Source: JALZHR01 sp036388475 | GTDB lineage: Bacteria; Acidobacteriota; Blastocatellia; Pyrinomonadales; Pyrinomonadaceae | DNA: 64,000 bases | Assembly (NCBI GenBank): GCA_036388475.1 | Contig: DASVRT010000024.1 | Coordinates: 34,075-98,074 of the forward strand | Direction: 5' to 3' | Shown: positions 6,989-16,327 of the stretch, piece by piece | How the letters are laid out: each line of letters opens with the position of its first letter | How positions within the stretch are numbered: position 1 is the first letter of the stretch | Translations under genes and position numbers: made by a program | The notes under the pieces: generated by a model | Databases searched by the model: none | Seen by the model: the letters and a program-made list of their open reading frames with translations, nothing else | What the model was told of the DNA's origin: nothing

Positions 6989-9259
6989 ATGAAACACATA
7001 CGCTTTCTTATCGCGCCGGCGGCATTATTATTTATTTTTTCGGTCGCGGCGTTTGCCCAGACGAACGGGAAAATCAGCGGCAAGGTAACTTACGGCGGCG
7101 ACAACACGATTCTGCACGACGCGGCGGTGCAGATTGTCCAGCTGAAACGCACAATTTCGACCGACGCGGACGGCAATTACGAATTTACGGACATTCCGCC
7201 CGGTCGCTACACGCTGCTGGTACACATCGAAGGCTTTGCCGACGCGACGAAAATTGTCGATTTAAAAGCCGGCGCGAGCGAAACGGCTAATTTCGCGCTG
7301 CAAATCTCGTCGGTTCGCGCCGACGTGACCGTGACGGCTTCGGGAACGGAGCAATCGGTTTTCGATTCGTTTCAATCGGTCAATTCCGTCAGTTCGACGC
7401 AGATTACGGAAAGAGCTTCGACTTCGCTCGGCGAGGTTTTGGAAAACGAAACCGGCGTCGCGAAACGCAGCTTCGGCGTCGGCTCGTCGCGACCCGTGAT
7501 TCGCGGCTTCGACGGCGACCGCGTGCTGGTTTTGCAGGACGGCGTGCGCGGCGGCTCGCTCGGCTCGCAGTCGGGCGACCACGGCGAATCGGTCGACCCG
7601 CTCAGCGCGGAGCGCATCGAGGTCGTCAAAGGTCCGGGCACTTTGCTTTACGGCAGCAACGCGCTCGGCGGCGTGGTCAACGTCATCGGCAACGACGAAA
7701 ACGAAGCGCACAAAGGCTTTCGCGGATTTTTCACCGCGCTCGCCGGCACGGCTGACCGTCAGGGCGGCTTGGCAGGCGGTTTGGAATACGGTTTTAAAAA
7801 CTGGCTTTTTCGCGGAAATCTGAGCGCGCAGCGGTCGGACAATTACGCGACGCCGCTCGGCATTATTCCGAACAGCGCTTCGCGTTCCAATACGGGTTCT
7901 TTCGGCGTCGGCTATTACGGCAATAAAGCGTTTGTGAGCGGAACGTTTAACGCCGACATTCGGCGCTACGGCATTCCTTTCGCCGCGCTTTTCGAAGGCG
8001 GCGAGGAAACCGCGCCAAACTCGCTCGGCGGCGAGCTCCCGTTTGTCGATGAAGACGTCGATATTCGTATGCGCCGCCGGAATTTCCGTATCAACGGCGG
8101 CTTTCGCAATCTGAACAATTCGTTTCTGAGCAGCGTCAATTACAATCTCGATTACACGAATTATCGCCACAAGGAAATCGAAACGATTGACGGCGTTGAC
8201 GAAATCGGCACGATTTTCGACAACCGGACTTTTTCGTATCGTTCCGCTTTTGAGCAGACGAAATACAACCGTCTGACGGGACGTTTCGGTTTTGAAGGCT
8301 TTAACCGCGATTACGAAATCAACGGCGCGGAGCAGTTGATTGAAGGCAAAGTCGAGCATAATTCGATTGCCTTTTTCGGTCTGGAAGAGATGGATTTCGA
8401 GCGCTTCAAATTTCAATTCGGCGGGCGCGTCGAACGCAACAGCTATCGTCCCGAAAATCCCGGTTTGCTCGAACGCACTTTTACGGGTTTTTCCGGCGGA
8501 GTCGGCGCGAATTTCAAGCTTTGGAAAGGCGGCGCGTTCGTCGCCAATTACACGCATTCGTTCCGCGCGCCGTCGCTCGAAGAGCTTTATAACAATGGTC
8601 CGCACGTCGGCACGATTTCCTTTGAAATCGGCAACGAAGCCTTGCGTCCCGAACAGTCCAACGGCTTGGATTTTTCGCTTCGTCATCAGTCCGAACGCCT
8701 CCGAATCACGGGCGATATTTATTATTACCGCATTAACAATTTCGTCTTTCAGGCTTTGCAGGATGCGGACGGCGACGGTCAGATTGATATTATCGAAGGG
8801 CTTCCCGTGCGGCGCTACGAGCAGCGCGACAGCAGCTATGCAGGAGCGGAAATCAGCGCGGACGTGACGATTAATAAATATCTCGTCTTCCTGGCGGGCG
8901 GCGATTTGGTCAAAGCCGAATTGACGGACGGCACGCCGCTGCCGCGAATTCCGCCGATGCGCGGGCGTCTCGGTCTGGACATTCGCTACAAAGGCTTGAG
9001 CGTTCGTCCCGAAGGCGTTTTTGTCGGCAAGCGCGGGCAGGGCGACATTTTTCCGCTCGAAACGCCGACCGACGGCTATTCGCTCTTCAACGTCGCCGGT
9101 TCGTACACCATCGGCAGACAGCATTTCGCGCATATTTTCAGCTTTAATGCATACAATCTGACGAATAAGCTCTATCGCAATCACCTGTCTTTTATCAAAG
9201 ACCTCGCGCCGGAAATCGGGCGCGGCGTTCGATTTAGTTACACCGTCAGATTTTTCTAA
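6989..9259 (+). CDS. TonB-dependent outer-membrane receptor (ZnuD/heme-type plug)
   Basis: 756 residues from the ATG at 6989 (a TTG 12 codons upstream is ignored). Signal peptide 1-24 with an AFA-Q cleavage site, then a carboxypeptidase-regulatory-like domain (about 28-110), the plug (about 125-235, with the IRGFDGDRVLVLQDG and GPGTLLYGSNALGGVVNVI segments) and a 22-strand barrel ending in the usual C-terminal Phe. The plug resembles zinc and heme receptors, but the ligand cannot be read from sequence. No TonB, ExbB or transporter gene adjoins it. A perfect palindrome 18 bases after the stop probably ends the transcript. Confidence 0.9.
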   Translation: MKHIRFLIAPAALLFIFSVAAFAQTNGKISGKVTYGGDNTILHDAAVQIVQLKRTISTDADGNYEFTDIPPGRYTLLVHIEGFADATKIVDLKAGASETANFALQISSVRADVTVTASGTEQSVFDSFQSVNSVSSTQITERASTSLGEVLENETGVAKRSFGVGSSRPVIRGFDGDRVLVLQDGVRGGSLGSQSGDHGESVDPLSAERIEVVKGPGTLLYGSNALGGVVNVIGNDENEAHKGFRGFFTALAGTADRQGGLAGGLEYGFKNWLFRGNLSAQRSDNYATPLGIIPNSASRSNTGSFGVGYYGNKAFVSGTFNADIRRYGIPFAALFEGGEETAPNSLGGELPFVDEDVDIRMRRRNFRINGGFRNLNNSFLSSVNYNLDYTNYRHKEIETIDGVDEIGTIFDNRTFSYRSAFEQTKYNRLTGRFGFEGFNRDYEINGAEQLIEGKVEHNSIAFFGLEEMDFERFKFQFGGRVERNSYRPENPGLLERTFTGFSGGVGANFKLWKGGAFVANYTHSFRAPSLEELYNNGPHVGTISFEIGNEALRPEQSNGLDFSLRHQSERLRITGDIYYYRINNFVFQALQDADGDGQIDIIEGLPVRRYEQRDSSYAGAEISADVTINKYLVFLAGGDLVKAELTDGTPLPRIPPMRGRLGLDIRYKGLSVRPEGVFVGKRGQGDIFPLETPTDGYSLFNVAGSYTIGRQHFAHIFSFNAYNLTNKLYRNHLSFIKDLAPEIGRGVRFSYTVRFF

Positions 9260-9276
9260 AACGAGCAAAGGGTCGG

Positions 9277-9331
9277 TTAAAACTGCGAATGCCGGAATTG
9301 ATTCAATCAATTCCGGCATTCGCAGTTTTAA
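9277..9331. terminator. perfect 55-bp palindrome between convergent genes
   Basis: Arms 9277-9303 and 9305-9331 are perfect 27-base complements around a single C. It lies between the TonB receptor and the VCBS protein, which point at each other, so it can serve as a two-way terminator. Arms this long and free of mismatch are unusual for a terminator. Confidence 0.85.
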
Positions 9332-9357
9332 ATGGCTGGGGAGAATTTTACGGACTT

Positions 9358-10587
9358 TTACGGAACGAGCGCCGCGCCGAGCGGAATGTCGCCGTTCGTG
9401 CCGAAGTGATTAGCCTGAAGCTGCCCGTTCGAGCTGCGCAGGATGAAATAATCGCCGACCGAAGGACGCCAGACCGCCAAATCGGATTTGCCGTCCTTGT
9501 CGTAATCCGCCATTACGGGCTTGTCGCCGTTCGTGCCGAACTGCGTCGCCGCAAACTGCCCGTCGCTGCTTCTCAGGACAAACCACGTTCCGCTCGACGG
9601 TCGGAAAACGATAAAATCGTTTCGCGAATCGCCGTCCACGTCGCCGTTGACCGGCAGGTCGCCGTTTGCGCCGAAATGCAAGCCGGTGAAAGTGTTCGAG
9701 CCGCTGTTCAGCACAAACCAATCGCCCGCGCCCGGACGGAAAACCGCTAAATCCGCCGTGCCGTCGCCGTCAAAATCCGAGGCGTGATGCTCGGTCGCGC
9801 GCGGTTCGCCGTAGATGAAATCGTCCATCGCCGCGATGTCAACGCCGCCCGCGCCGTCGTTATTTGTCGCCGAAAGCGCCGCGTTGCCGCTTTCGATTAC
9901 GACGCGTGCAATGCGCTCGCCGTTATTGAACGAAATTCCGACAAACGAAAGCCCGTTATCCTGAACCGGCGCGCTGGCGGCTGACAATTGCGCGCCGTCC
10001 GCGCCGTAAACGCGAATCAAACTGCGATTGCCGCCCGTCGCCGAATCGACATCCGCGAAAACGACGCCGAAACCGCTGACGGTCGCCGGAATCTTCGTGC
10101 CGGGAATGAAGAAATTGACTTCCAGAATATGCGTATTGCGGGCGATGAATAAACGCTGCGCGCTGAAAGTCTGGAAAATATTCGTATAAGCGGCGTTCAG
10201 ATTGCCGAAGCGAACCGGCACGCCCGAAGCCGCGGTCGAGCTGACGGCAAACTGATTCAAAGCCGAGCCGGTCGCGTCTTCGACGGCGTTGAAAACGACG
10301 CCGCGCGGGCTGTTGACGTTAAAAAAGTTCGGCGGAAAGTTGTTCGGCTCGGAAAAGTTATCGGGCACGCCGTCCCAGTTAACCTCGCGTCTGCCGGACG
10401 TGAACAAACCGCCGACGCCGTTGTTCGAGCCGCCCAAATCCGCGCGAAATTGGTCAACGGTCGCTTGCAGTCCCGCCGCGTTCGCGCCCGAGCCTTGTCG
10501 GACGACCGGCGCGGCAAAATTGTTGATGGTCAAAGCCAAAATTAAAACGCATAATGTAGCAAATAAAAAGAATAATTTTCGTGTCAT
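9358..10587 (-). CDS. secreted VCBS/FG-GAP-repeat protein
   Basis: 409 residues. Start set at the ATG at 10587, behind a GGAAG site; a TTG three codons earlier is weaker. Signal peptide about 1-27. Residues 30-270 are a beta-rich domain of no family I recognise. Three VCBS-type repeats of about 45 residues close the protein, each of the form D-x-D-G-x-x-D-x-x-V-F/W-R-P followed by W-F-V-L and a G-T-N-G-D-x-P segment; their Asp clusters usually bind calcium. The same repeat type ends the 17086-19737 product. Confidence 0.85.
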   Translation of the reverse strand: MTRKLFFLFATLCVLILALTINNFAAPVVRQGSGANAAGLQATVDQFRADLGGSNNGVGGLFTSGRREVNWDGVPDNFSEPNNFPPNFFNVNSPRGVVFNAVEDATGSALNQFAVSSTAASGVPVRFGNLNAAYTNIFQTFSAQRLFIARNTHILEVNFFIPGTKIPATVSGFGVVFADVDSATGGNRSLIRVYGADGAQLSAASAPVQDNGLSFVGISFNNGERIARVVIESGNAALSATNNDGAGGVDIAAMDDFIYGEPRATEHHASDFDGDGTADLAVFRPGAGDWFVLNSGSNTFTGLHFGANGDLPVNGDVDGDSRNDFIVFRPSSGTWFVLRSSDGQFAATQFGTNGDKPVMADYDKDGKSDLAVWRPSVGDYFILRSSNGQLQANHFGTNGDIPLGAALVP

Positions 10588-10619
10588 AACTTCCAAATCT
10601 CCAAATAATATTTATTTTT

Positions 10620-10886
10620 TCATCTCCAAAAGAGACTGCTTCCAATGTTTAATAGCGAATTAAGACAAACCGCAGATTTGTCTTCCCGCATTTGATAAAG
10701 GTGAATTCTGCCCTGCTCGATAAAGCCGCAAATCGTTTCCGGATTGATTCCGGCGATTTCCGACGCTTCTTCCAGCGTTAAAATCACGACTTCCGCGCGG
10801 CAGAACGCGCACCATTTCAAACACCTGTTCCGGCGGTTGTAAATCACCCTGACGCGCTCGACTTCAATGATGATTTCTCGTTTCAT
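10620..10886 (-). CDS. small HTH (excisionase-like) protein with Cys motif
   Basis: 88 residues from the ATG at 10886. The N-terminal half is an RVRVIYNRRN strand region followed by CLKWCAFC, a possible metal site. The second half, TLEEASEIAGINPETICGFIEQGRIHL, fits a MerR/excisionase-type helix-turn-helix. It lies 32 bases upstream of the VCBS gene on the same strand and may regulate it; this is inference from position. The family is unnamed as far as I know. Confidence 0.7.
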   Translation of the reverse strand: MKREIIIEVERVRVIYNRRNRCLKWCAFCRAEVVILTLEEASEIAGINPETICGFIEQGRIHLYQMREDKSAVCLNSLLNIGSSLFWR

Positions 10887-11051
10887 ACAATCTTCTGTTT
10901 CCACTTTCCCGAAGTTGCGTTAAAATTTTTTATAATCGAGCGGCTTCGGGGTTTTCTCCGCTGAAACCATTAAAGCCGAAACAGGTCGCCCGAATCTTTA
11001 GAAAATTCTGAAATTCCGCTGAAAGATTCCTGAAAGTTTTATGAAAAAGTT

Positions 11052-12842
11052 ATGAAATCTTTCGCCCGTAAGATTTATGAATTCGGTCAGTTTCGCGTGG
11101 ACGCCGTCGAACGCCTGCTGTTTGACGGCGAAAAATCGCTCGCGCTGACGCCGAAAGCCTTCGACACGCTGCTCTTGCTGATTGAAAACGGCGGTCACAC
11201 TTTGACGAAAGAAGAAATGATGGAGGAAATCTGGCAGGGCGCGTTCGTCGAGGAAAACAATCTGGCGCAAAACGTTTCGATTCTGCGCAAAACGCTCGGC
11301 GAAGGCGTTATCGAAACCGTCCCGAAACGCGGCTATCGCTTCGTCGCGCCGGTTCTCCTGGTCGAAGACGAAGAAAGCGTGCCGCTCATCATCCACGAAA
11401 AAATCCGCGCCCGCGTTTTGATTAATGATGAAGAAATCGACGAGAAAAGTTTCGATTCGTCAAACATCTCTATTACTCCCTTACTTTCGAACTCGGCTCT
11501 CCGACTTTCCGGCGCCGCGACTCCGCAGACGCATTACGCGCAGAGCGGCGACGTCAACATTGCTTATCAGGTTGTCGGAAGCGGCGATTTGGACGTGGTT
11601 TTTGTGATGGGCTGGGTTTCGCATCTCGAATATTTCTGGAAAGAGCCGCATTTCGCCGCGTTTTTGAATCGTCTCGCCAATTTCTCGCGCCTGATTCTTT
11701 TCGATAAACGCGGCACGGGTTTATCAGACCGCGTGCCTTTGTCTGAATTGCCGACTCTCGAACAGAGAATGGACGACGTGCGCACTGTGATGGACGCGGT
11801 CGGTTCGGAAAGAGCCGTGCTCATCGGCGTTTCCGAAGGCGGTCCGATGTGCTCGCTGTTTGCCGCGACTTATCCCGAAAAAACGACGGCGCTGGTGATG
11901 ATTGGAACATATGCCAAACGTATCAGGGACGAAGATTACCCGTGGGGCGTGAGCCTCGAAGACCGCGAAAAGTTTTTCGATTTGATGCGCAACGATTGGG
12001 GGAAGCCGGTCGGCATCGAGGAACGTGCGCCGACGCTTGCCGCTGACGAAAATTTCCGTGATTGGTGGGCGACTTATCTGCGGATGGGCGCGAGTCCGGG
12101 CGCGGCGGTCGCTTTGACGAAAATGAACGCCGAAATCGACGTGCGCAGTGTTTTGCCGACTATTCAAGTGCCGTCGCTGGTCATTCACCGCGCGGGCGAT
12201 ATGTGTCTGAAAGTCGAAGAAGGACGCTTTGTCGCCTCGCGGATTCCGGGCTGCAAATACGTCGAGCTGGGCGGCATCGACCATCTGCCTTTTGTCGGCG
12301 ACCGGGACGAGATTCTCGACGAAATCGAAATATTTCTGACAGGCGTGCGCCACGCCGCAGAACACGACCGCGTGCTGGCGACCGTGATGAGCGTGAAAAT
12401 CGTCAACCCGCACGAGCAAGCCGTCGAAGTGACGAACTGGGAAGATTTAATGGAGCGCTCCGGCGTTTACGTCCGCCGCCAAATCGAGCTTTTCAAAGGG
12501 CGCGAAGTTTCCTTTGACGAAAACGGTTTGCTGGCGACATTCGACGGACCGGCGCGCGCGATACGCTGCGCGACGGCGATTACCGATTCGGCGCGGCGTT
12601 TGAATATCCGCGTCAAAACCGGACTGCACACGGGCGAATGCGACGTTCGCGGCGGAAAATACGCAGGCGTCGCGGTTGAACTGGCGCAAAAAATCGCCGG
12701 TGAAGCGGCGCTCGGAGACGTGCTGGCTTCGCGCACGGTGAAAGATTTGGTCGCCGGTTCGGGTTTGAAATTTGCGCCGTACGGCGTGAAATCTTTCGCC
12801 GATATTCAAGGCGAATGGCGACTTTTCAGCGTGGAAAGATAA
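11052..12842 (+). CDS. wHTH - alpha/beta hydrolase - degenerate cyclase fusion
   Basis: 596 residues in three parts. Residues 7-100 are an OmpR/CadC-type winged helix ending in ETVPKRGYRFVAPV. Residues about 157-430 are an alpha/beta hydrolase with nucleophile Ser261 in GVSEGG and a likely catalytic His in GGIDHLPF. Residues about 437-596 resemble a class III nucleotide cyclase (VKTGLHTGECDVRGG and an ATFDGPARAIRCA segment). The first metal-binding position, normally F-T-D-I-V, reads S-V-K-I-V, so cyclase activity is unlikely. There is no transmembrane helix, so it is a cytosolic DNA-binding protein that may sense a small molecule through its hydrolase-like domain. Confidence 0.85.
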   Translation: MKSFARKIYEFGQFRVDAVERLLFDGEKSLALTPKAFDTLLLLIENGGHTLTKEEMMEEIWQGAFVEENNLAQNVSILRKTLGEGVIETVPKRGYRFVAPVLLVEDEESVPLIIHEKIRARVLINDEEIDEKSFDSSNISITPLLSNSALRLSGAATPQTHYAQSGDVNIAYQVVGSGDLDVVFVMGWVSHLEYFWKEPHFAAFLNRLANFSRLILFDKRGTGLSDRVPLSELPTLEQRMDDVRTVMDAVGSERAVLIGVSEGGPMCSLFAATYPEKTTALVMIGTYAKRIRDEDYPWGVSLEDREKFFDLMRNDWGKPVGIEERAPTLAADENFRDWWATYLRMGASPGAAVALTKMNAEIDVRSVLPTIQVPSLVIHRAGDMCLKVEEGRFVASRIPGCKYVELGGIDHLPFVGDRDEILDEIEIFLTGVRHAAEHDRVLATVMSVKIVNPHEQAVEVTNWEDLMERSGVYVRRQIELFKGREVSFDENGLLATFDGPARAIRCATAITDSARRLNIRVKTGLHTGECDVRGGKYAGVAVELAQKIAGEAALGDVLASRTVKDLVAGSGLKFAPYGVKSFADIQGEWRLFSVER

Positions 12843-13015
12843 ATCAGCCACCGAGAGCACAGAGAGTTTAGAGATTTTTCAGGTTTTCAGGAAGGGATTG
12901 ACAGGGATTACAGGATACACAGGGATTAATAAAATTATCTTTCTTATCTTTGTCCATCCCGTAATCCCTGTCAATTCTTTTTTCTCTGTGTTCTCTGCGG
13001 CTGATTTATCTTTCC
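12833..13015. repeat. nested inverted repeat with gene-end homology
   Basis: Outer arms 12833-12864 and 12984-13015 match in 29 of 32 positions. Inside them a second pair reads GGGATTGACAGGGATTACAGG against a complement near 12958-12976. The left outer arm includes the last codons and stop of the wHTH fusion gene, so coding sequence is part of the repeat. The motifs (CACAGAGA, ACAGGGATT) do not keep the 7-bp period seen elsewhere. Confidence 0.85.
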
Positions 13016-13045
13016 AAACTTCTCAAACTTCGGTATCCTTCCGAA

Positions 13046-14869
13046 ATGAGTCCAATAACGATTACGCTTCTTCTCCTGCTGGTTGCCCTTGTGCTTTTTG
13101 CCAGCGAGAAACTCCCCGTCGATGTGGTCGGTATTATTCTGGTTATCGGCTTGATAATGACCGGCATCCTGACCGTGCAGGAAGGTCTGGCAGGCTTCGG
13201 CGACAACATTATCATCACCATCGGCGGGCTTTTTATTCTGACGGGCGGGCTGATTAAAACGGGTTTGGTCGATTTAATCGGTCGCCGTCTTTACCGCGTC
13301 GCCGGTCACAACGAGTTTTTGCTGACGACTTTGATAATGGTCGTGGCAGCGGTTTGCGCTTCGGTTTTAAAAAATACGACGACGACCGCGATGTTTCTGC
13401 CCGTCGTCATCGGGCTTTCGGAGCGCGCGAAGATTCCGCCGTCGAAATTGCTGATGCCGCTCGCTTTCGGCGCGATTTTGGGCGGCAGCTGCACGCTTAT
13501 CGGAACTTCGACCAATCTGGCGGTCAGCAGCGCGCTTTCGCGCTACCAGCACAGCCCCGATTTTCCCGAACATATCAAGCCTTTATTAGAACCTTTTTCG
13601 ATGTTTGAATTAACGAGCGTCGGCGCGGCGGCGGCTATCGCCGGACTGATTTATATGCTCGTTCTCGGCTTGCGGCTGCTGCCGACGCGCGGCGGCGAAG
13701 AATCTTTCACCGAACAGTATCAAATCCGCGAATATATTTCCGAAGTTCTCGTCCTGCCCGGCTCAAATCTGATCGGCAAAACCCTCGGCGAAGCCGACAT
13801 CAACCGCGAGCTGGATTTAAACGTGCTCGGCATCATTCGCGGCAAGGAAGAAAAAATCGCGCCGAGCGCCAGAGAACGCATCGAGCTGAACGATTTGCTG
13901 ATTGTCGAAGGAAAAATCGTCGATATTCTGCGCATCAAATCCGAAGCCGGACTCGAGATAAAACCGGATTTTAAATTGAACGACCGGATTCTGGAAGGCG
14001 GCGAAATCGAGCTTTTTGAAGTGATGGTGATGCGCGATTCGATGCTCGTCGGGCAAAGTCTGAAAAGCGTCGGCTTTCGCAACAAATTCAATCTGACCGT
14101 GCTGGCGGCGACGCGTCATAACGAAACGATTTTTGAAAAGCTCAGCGCGATGAATCTCCGCTTCGGCGACGTTTTGCTCGTGCAGGGCAGGCGAGCGAAT
14201 ATCGAGCCGCTCGTGGCGGGAGGCGATTTATTGTTTCTCGAAGAAGTCTCGACCGGCAATATGCGGACGGAAAAACGAAAATGGGCGCTCGCCGCCTTCG
14301 GTTTGTTTCTGGCATTGTCGCTGTCGAAAGTCGTGACCGGCTACGACGTTCCGCTGGCGGTCGCGGTTCTGCTCGGCGTTTTGCTTCTGCTGGCGACCCA
14401 AACGATTCGGCACACCGAGCTTTACACTCTGATTGATTTTCGCCTGCTGGTTTTAATCGCCTGTATGATCAGCTTCGGCGTCGCGATGGAGAAAACCGAA
14501 GCAGACATTTATCTGGCGGGTTTGATTCAAACGTATTTCGGCGCATACGGCGCGACGGCGGTGCTGGCGGGATTTTTTATTCTGACGGTGGCGCTGACGC
14601 AGCCGATGTCGAATCAAGCCGCGGCGCTCGTCGTGCTGCCGGTCGCGGTCAAAACGGCGGTGGTGCTGGGCTTAAATCCCCGAACTTTTGCCGTCGCCGT
14701 GACTTACGCCGCGTCCTGCTCGTTTTTGACGCCGCTCGAACCGGCGTGCGTGCTGGTTTACACGCCCGGACGCTATCGCTTTTTCGATTTCGTCAAAATC
14801 GGCTCGCTGCTGACCGTGATTGTTTTTATCGTCGTGATTTTATTAGTGCCGCTGGTCTGGAAATTTTAG
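13046..14869 (+). CDS. SLC13/DASS-family transporter with two TrkA-C domains
   Basis: 607 residues. Membrane half one (about 1-215) contains the LKNTTTTAMFLPVVIGL and GSCTLIGTSTNLAVS segments typical of the divalent anion:sodium symporter family. A cytoplasmic insert at about 225-400 holds two RCK_C/TrkA-C domains (for example LGEADINRELDLNVLGI). Membrane half two (about 410-607) has the second SNQAAALVVLPVAV segment. Substrates in the family are dicarboxylates, sulfate or similar anions; this one cannot be assigned. No neighbouring metabolic gene helps. Confidence 0.88.
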   Translation: MSPITITLLLLLVALVLFASEKLPVDVVGIILVIGLIMTGILTVQEGLAGFGDNIIITIGGLFILTGGLIKTGLVDLIGRRLYRVAGHNEFLLTTLIMVVAAVCASVLKNTTTTAMFLPVVIGLSERAKIPPSKLLMPLAFGAILGGSCTLIGTSTNLAVSSALSRYQHSPDFPEHIKPLLEPFSMFELTSVGAAAAIAGLIYMLVLGLRLLPTRGGEESFTEQYQIREYISEVLVLPGSNLIGKTLGEADINRELDLNVLGIIRGKEEKIAPSARERIELNDLLIVEGKIVDILRIKSEAGLEIKPDFKLNDRILEGGEIELFEVMVMRDSMLVGQSLKSVGFRNKFNLTVLAATRHNETIFEKLSAMNLRFGDVLLVQGRRANIEPLVAGGDLLFLEEVSTGNMRTEKRKWALAAFGLFLALSLSKVVTGYDVPLAVAVLLGVLLLLATQTIRHTELYTLIDFRLLVLIACMISFGVAMEKTEADIYLAGLIQTYFGAYGATAVLAGFFILTVALTQPMSNQAAALVVLPVAVKTAVVLGLNPRTFAVAVTYAASCSFLTPLEPACVLVYTPGRYRFFDFVKIGSLLTVIVFIVVILLVPLVWKF

Positions 14870-14876
14870 CGAATTT

Positions 14877-15164
14877 TCAGAGCTGCCAGTCTCCACTATC
14901 TTTCAGTGAAGCCTCGACTACGCCTAACCATTCTTCAAACGACTCGGCAGCCCAGTTGTTATCGACGCGCAGAAATCTTGTGTCATACGGGCGCGGCGTG
15001 CCGCCAAACCAGTTGAACCAGCCTTGATTCGGTATCCAAACCAGAGGCAAATTGAATTCTTTAATCACGAATTCTGTTCCGGGAGGGAAATCTGAACTTT
15101 TCGGAAGCCGGGAATTGTTGCTCATAGCTCGAACGCGTACGGCGTCTTTTTTTGAGCCTAACAT
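14877..15164 (-). CDS. hypothetical protein
   Basis: 95 residues, rich in Trp and Pro, with a central PNQGWFNWFGGTPRPYDTRFL stretch. No signal peptide, membrane helix or known motif. The stop lies 8 bases from the convergent stop of the SLC13 gene. An internal ATG at 15125 is an alternative start; neither start has a convincing ribosome site. It could be a real conserved small protein or a chance frame. Confidence 0.45.
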   Translation of the reverse strand: MLGSKKDAVRVRAMSNNSRLPKSSDFPPGTEFVIKEFNLPLVWIPNQGWFNWFGGTPRPYDTRFLRVDNNWAAESFEEWLGVVEASLKDSGDWQL

Positions 15165-15338
15165 GGATTATGAAGAAAAGTAAATTTGTATAAATCTGCG
15201 TTAATCCGTTGTTTCAAATTCCTAAAAATCTCTGCGTTTCCGCGTCTGTGCGGTGAAATTCTTTTGTATTTCTCGCGCCGAGCCGTTATAATTTCGCTAG
15301 CAGTCATACCCAAGTTTTTCAGCATCTAAAATTCGCTA

Positions 15339-16199
15339 ATGAGAATTTCAGGAACGGAACGAGTAAAACTGTCTCAAAAACTGTCGGCGGCAGTCGCTTC
15401 CGATAAACCTCTGCGCACGCTGGCGAGCGGCTTCTCGCAGTTTGCGCGCGAGGCTCTGGCGGAAGCCAATTCGATTTCCGTCGAAAACATCAAAATCAAG
15501 CTGAAACGCCTGCCGAAGGAACTGGACGGCTTTCGCCTGGTTCATCTTTCCGACATTCATCACAGTCCTTTTACGAGTCTCGAACACATTTCGCGCGTCG
15601 TCGAGGTTTCCAATCGTCTGAAGCCGGATATGTTTGTGCTGACCGGCGATTACGTTTCGCACGAAAGCGAATACATCGCGCCCGTGGCTGAAGTTCTGGC
15701 GCAATTAAAAGCCGAACACGGAATTTACGCCTGTCTCGGCAATCACGACCATTGGACTGACGCGGAACTCGTCACGCACCTGTTTCGCGGCGAGGGAATC
15801 AATCTTTTAATCAACGAAGGTTTTCGGTTCGAGGCGCGCGGCACGAAATTCTGGCTCGCCGGCGTCGATGATTTGATGGTCGGGAAAACGGACGTGCGGG
15901 CGGCGCTCGACGGCTCGAATGAAGACGAATTTAAGCTTCTGCTCGCGCATAATCCGCAAATCGTGCGCCGCGCGGCGCGCTACAACGTCGATTTGATGCT
16001 CAGCGGTCACACGCACGGCGGGCAGGTCAAGCTGCGCGACGAGGAAAAAAGAATTCTGCCGCGCCGACGGCTTTCCAGCGGTTTGCACCGCCGCCGGAAC
16101 ACGCAGGTTTATATCACGCGCGGCATCGGAACAGTCGTTCTGCCGGTTCGCTATCAATGCCCGCCCGAAATTTCGGTGATTGAACTTTGTTGTAATTAA
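15339..16199 (+). CDS. calcineurin-like metallophosphoesterase
   Basis: 286 residues of the YkuE/YaeI-like branch. All dimetal motifs are present in order: LSDIH, LTGDYV, GNHDHW, LAHNP and SGHTHGGQ. There is no N-terminal membrane anchor, which some relatives have; residues 1-55 are a helical, basic lead. Relatives hydrolyse phosphodiester or lipid pyrophosphate substrates such as UDP-diacylglucosamine. The neighbour pgsA makes a phospholipid link plausible but unproven. Confidence 0.87.
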   Translation: MRISGTERVKLSQKLSAAVASDKPLRTLASGFSQFAREALAEANSISVENIKIKLKRLPKELDGFRLVHLSDIHHSPFTSLEHISRVVEVSNRLKPDMFVLTGDYVSHESEYIAPVAEVLAQLKAEHGIYACLGNHDHWTDAELVTHLFRGEGINLLINEGFRFEARGTKFWLAGVDDLMVGKTDVRAALDGSNEDEFKLLLAHNPQIVRRAARYNVDLMLSGHTHGGQVKLRDEEKRILPRRRLSSGLHRRRNTQVYITRGIGTVVLPVRYQCPPEISVIELCCN

Positions 16200-16324
16200 T
16201 TTGTAATTTTCGATTTTAGATTGGCTAAGAAATGTTTGCCTGTTTTGGTTTTGGAAAGATTCGGGCTAGAATTATTTTTAAATAACAGCAATCGCAAATC
16301 TAAAATCTAAAATCGCAAATTCCG
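16197..16324. repeat. heptad-period inverted pair (AATCTAA type)
   Basis: Left tract 16197-16224: TAATTTG, TAATTTT, CGATTTT, AGATTGG. Right tract 16290-16324: AATCGCA, AATCTAA, AATCTAA, AATCGCA, AATTCCG. The three left heptads TAATTTT-CGATTTT-AGATTGG recur exactly at 23311-23331 after dnaJ. The tract begins at the stop codon of the phosphoesterase. Confidence 0.9.
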
Positions 16325-16327
16325 CCG

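Noticed and set aside
7262..9319. 685-codon open frame on the minus strand
   Set aside because: It is antisense to the TonB receptor and has no known motif; long antisense frames follow from the codon use of the real gene.
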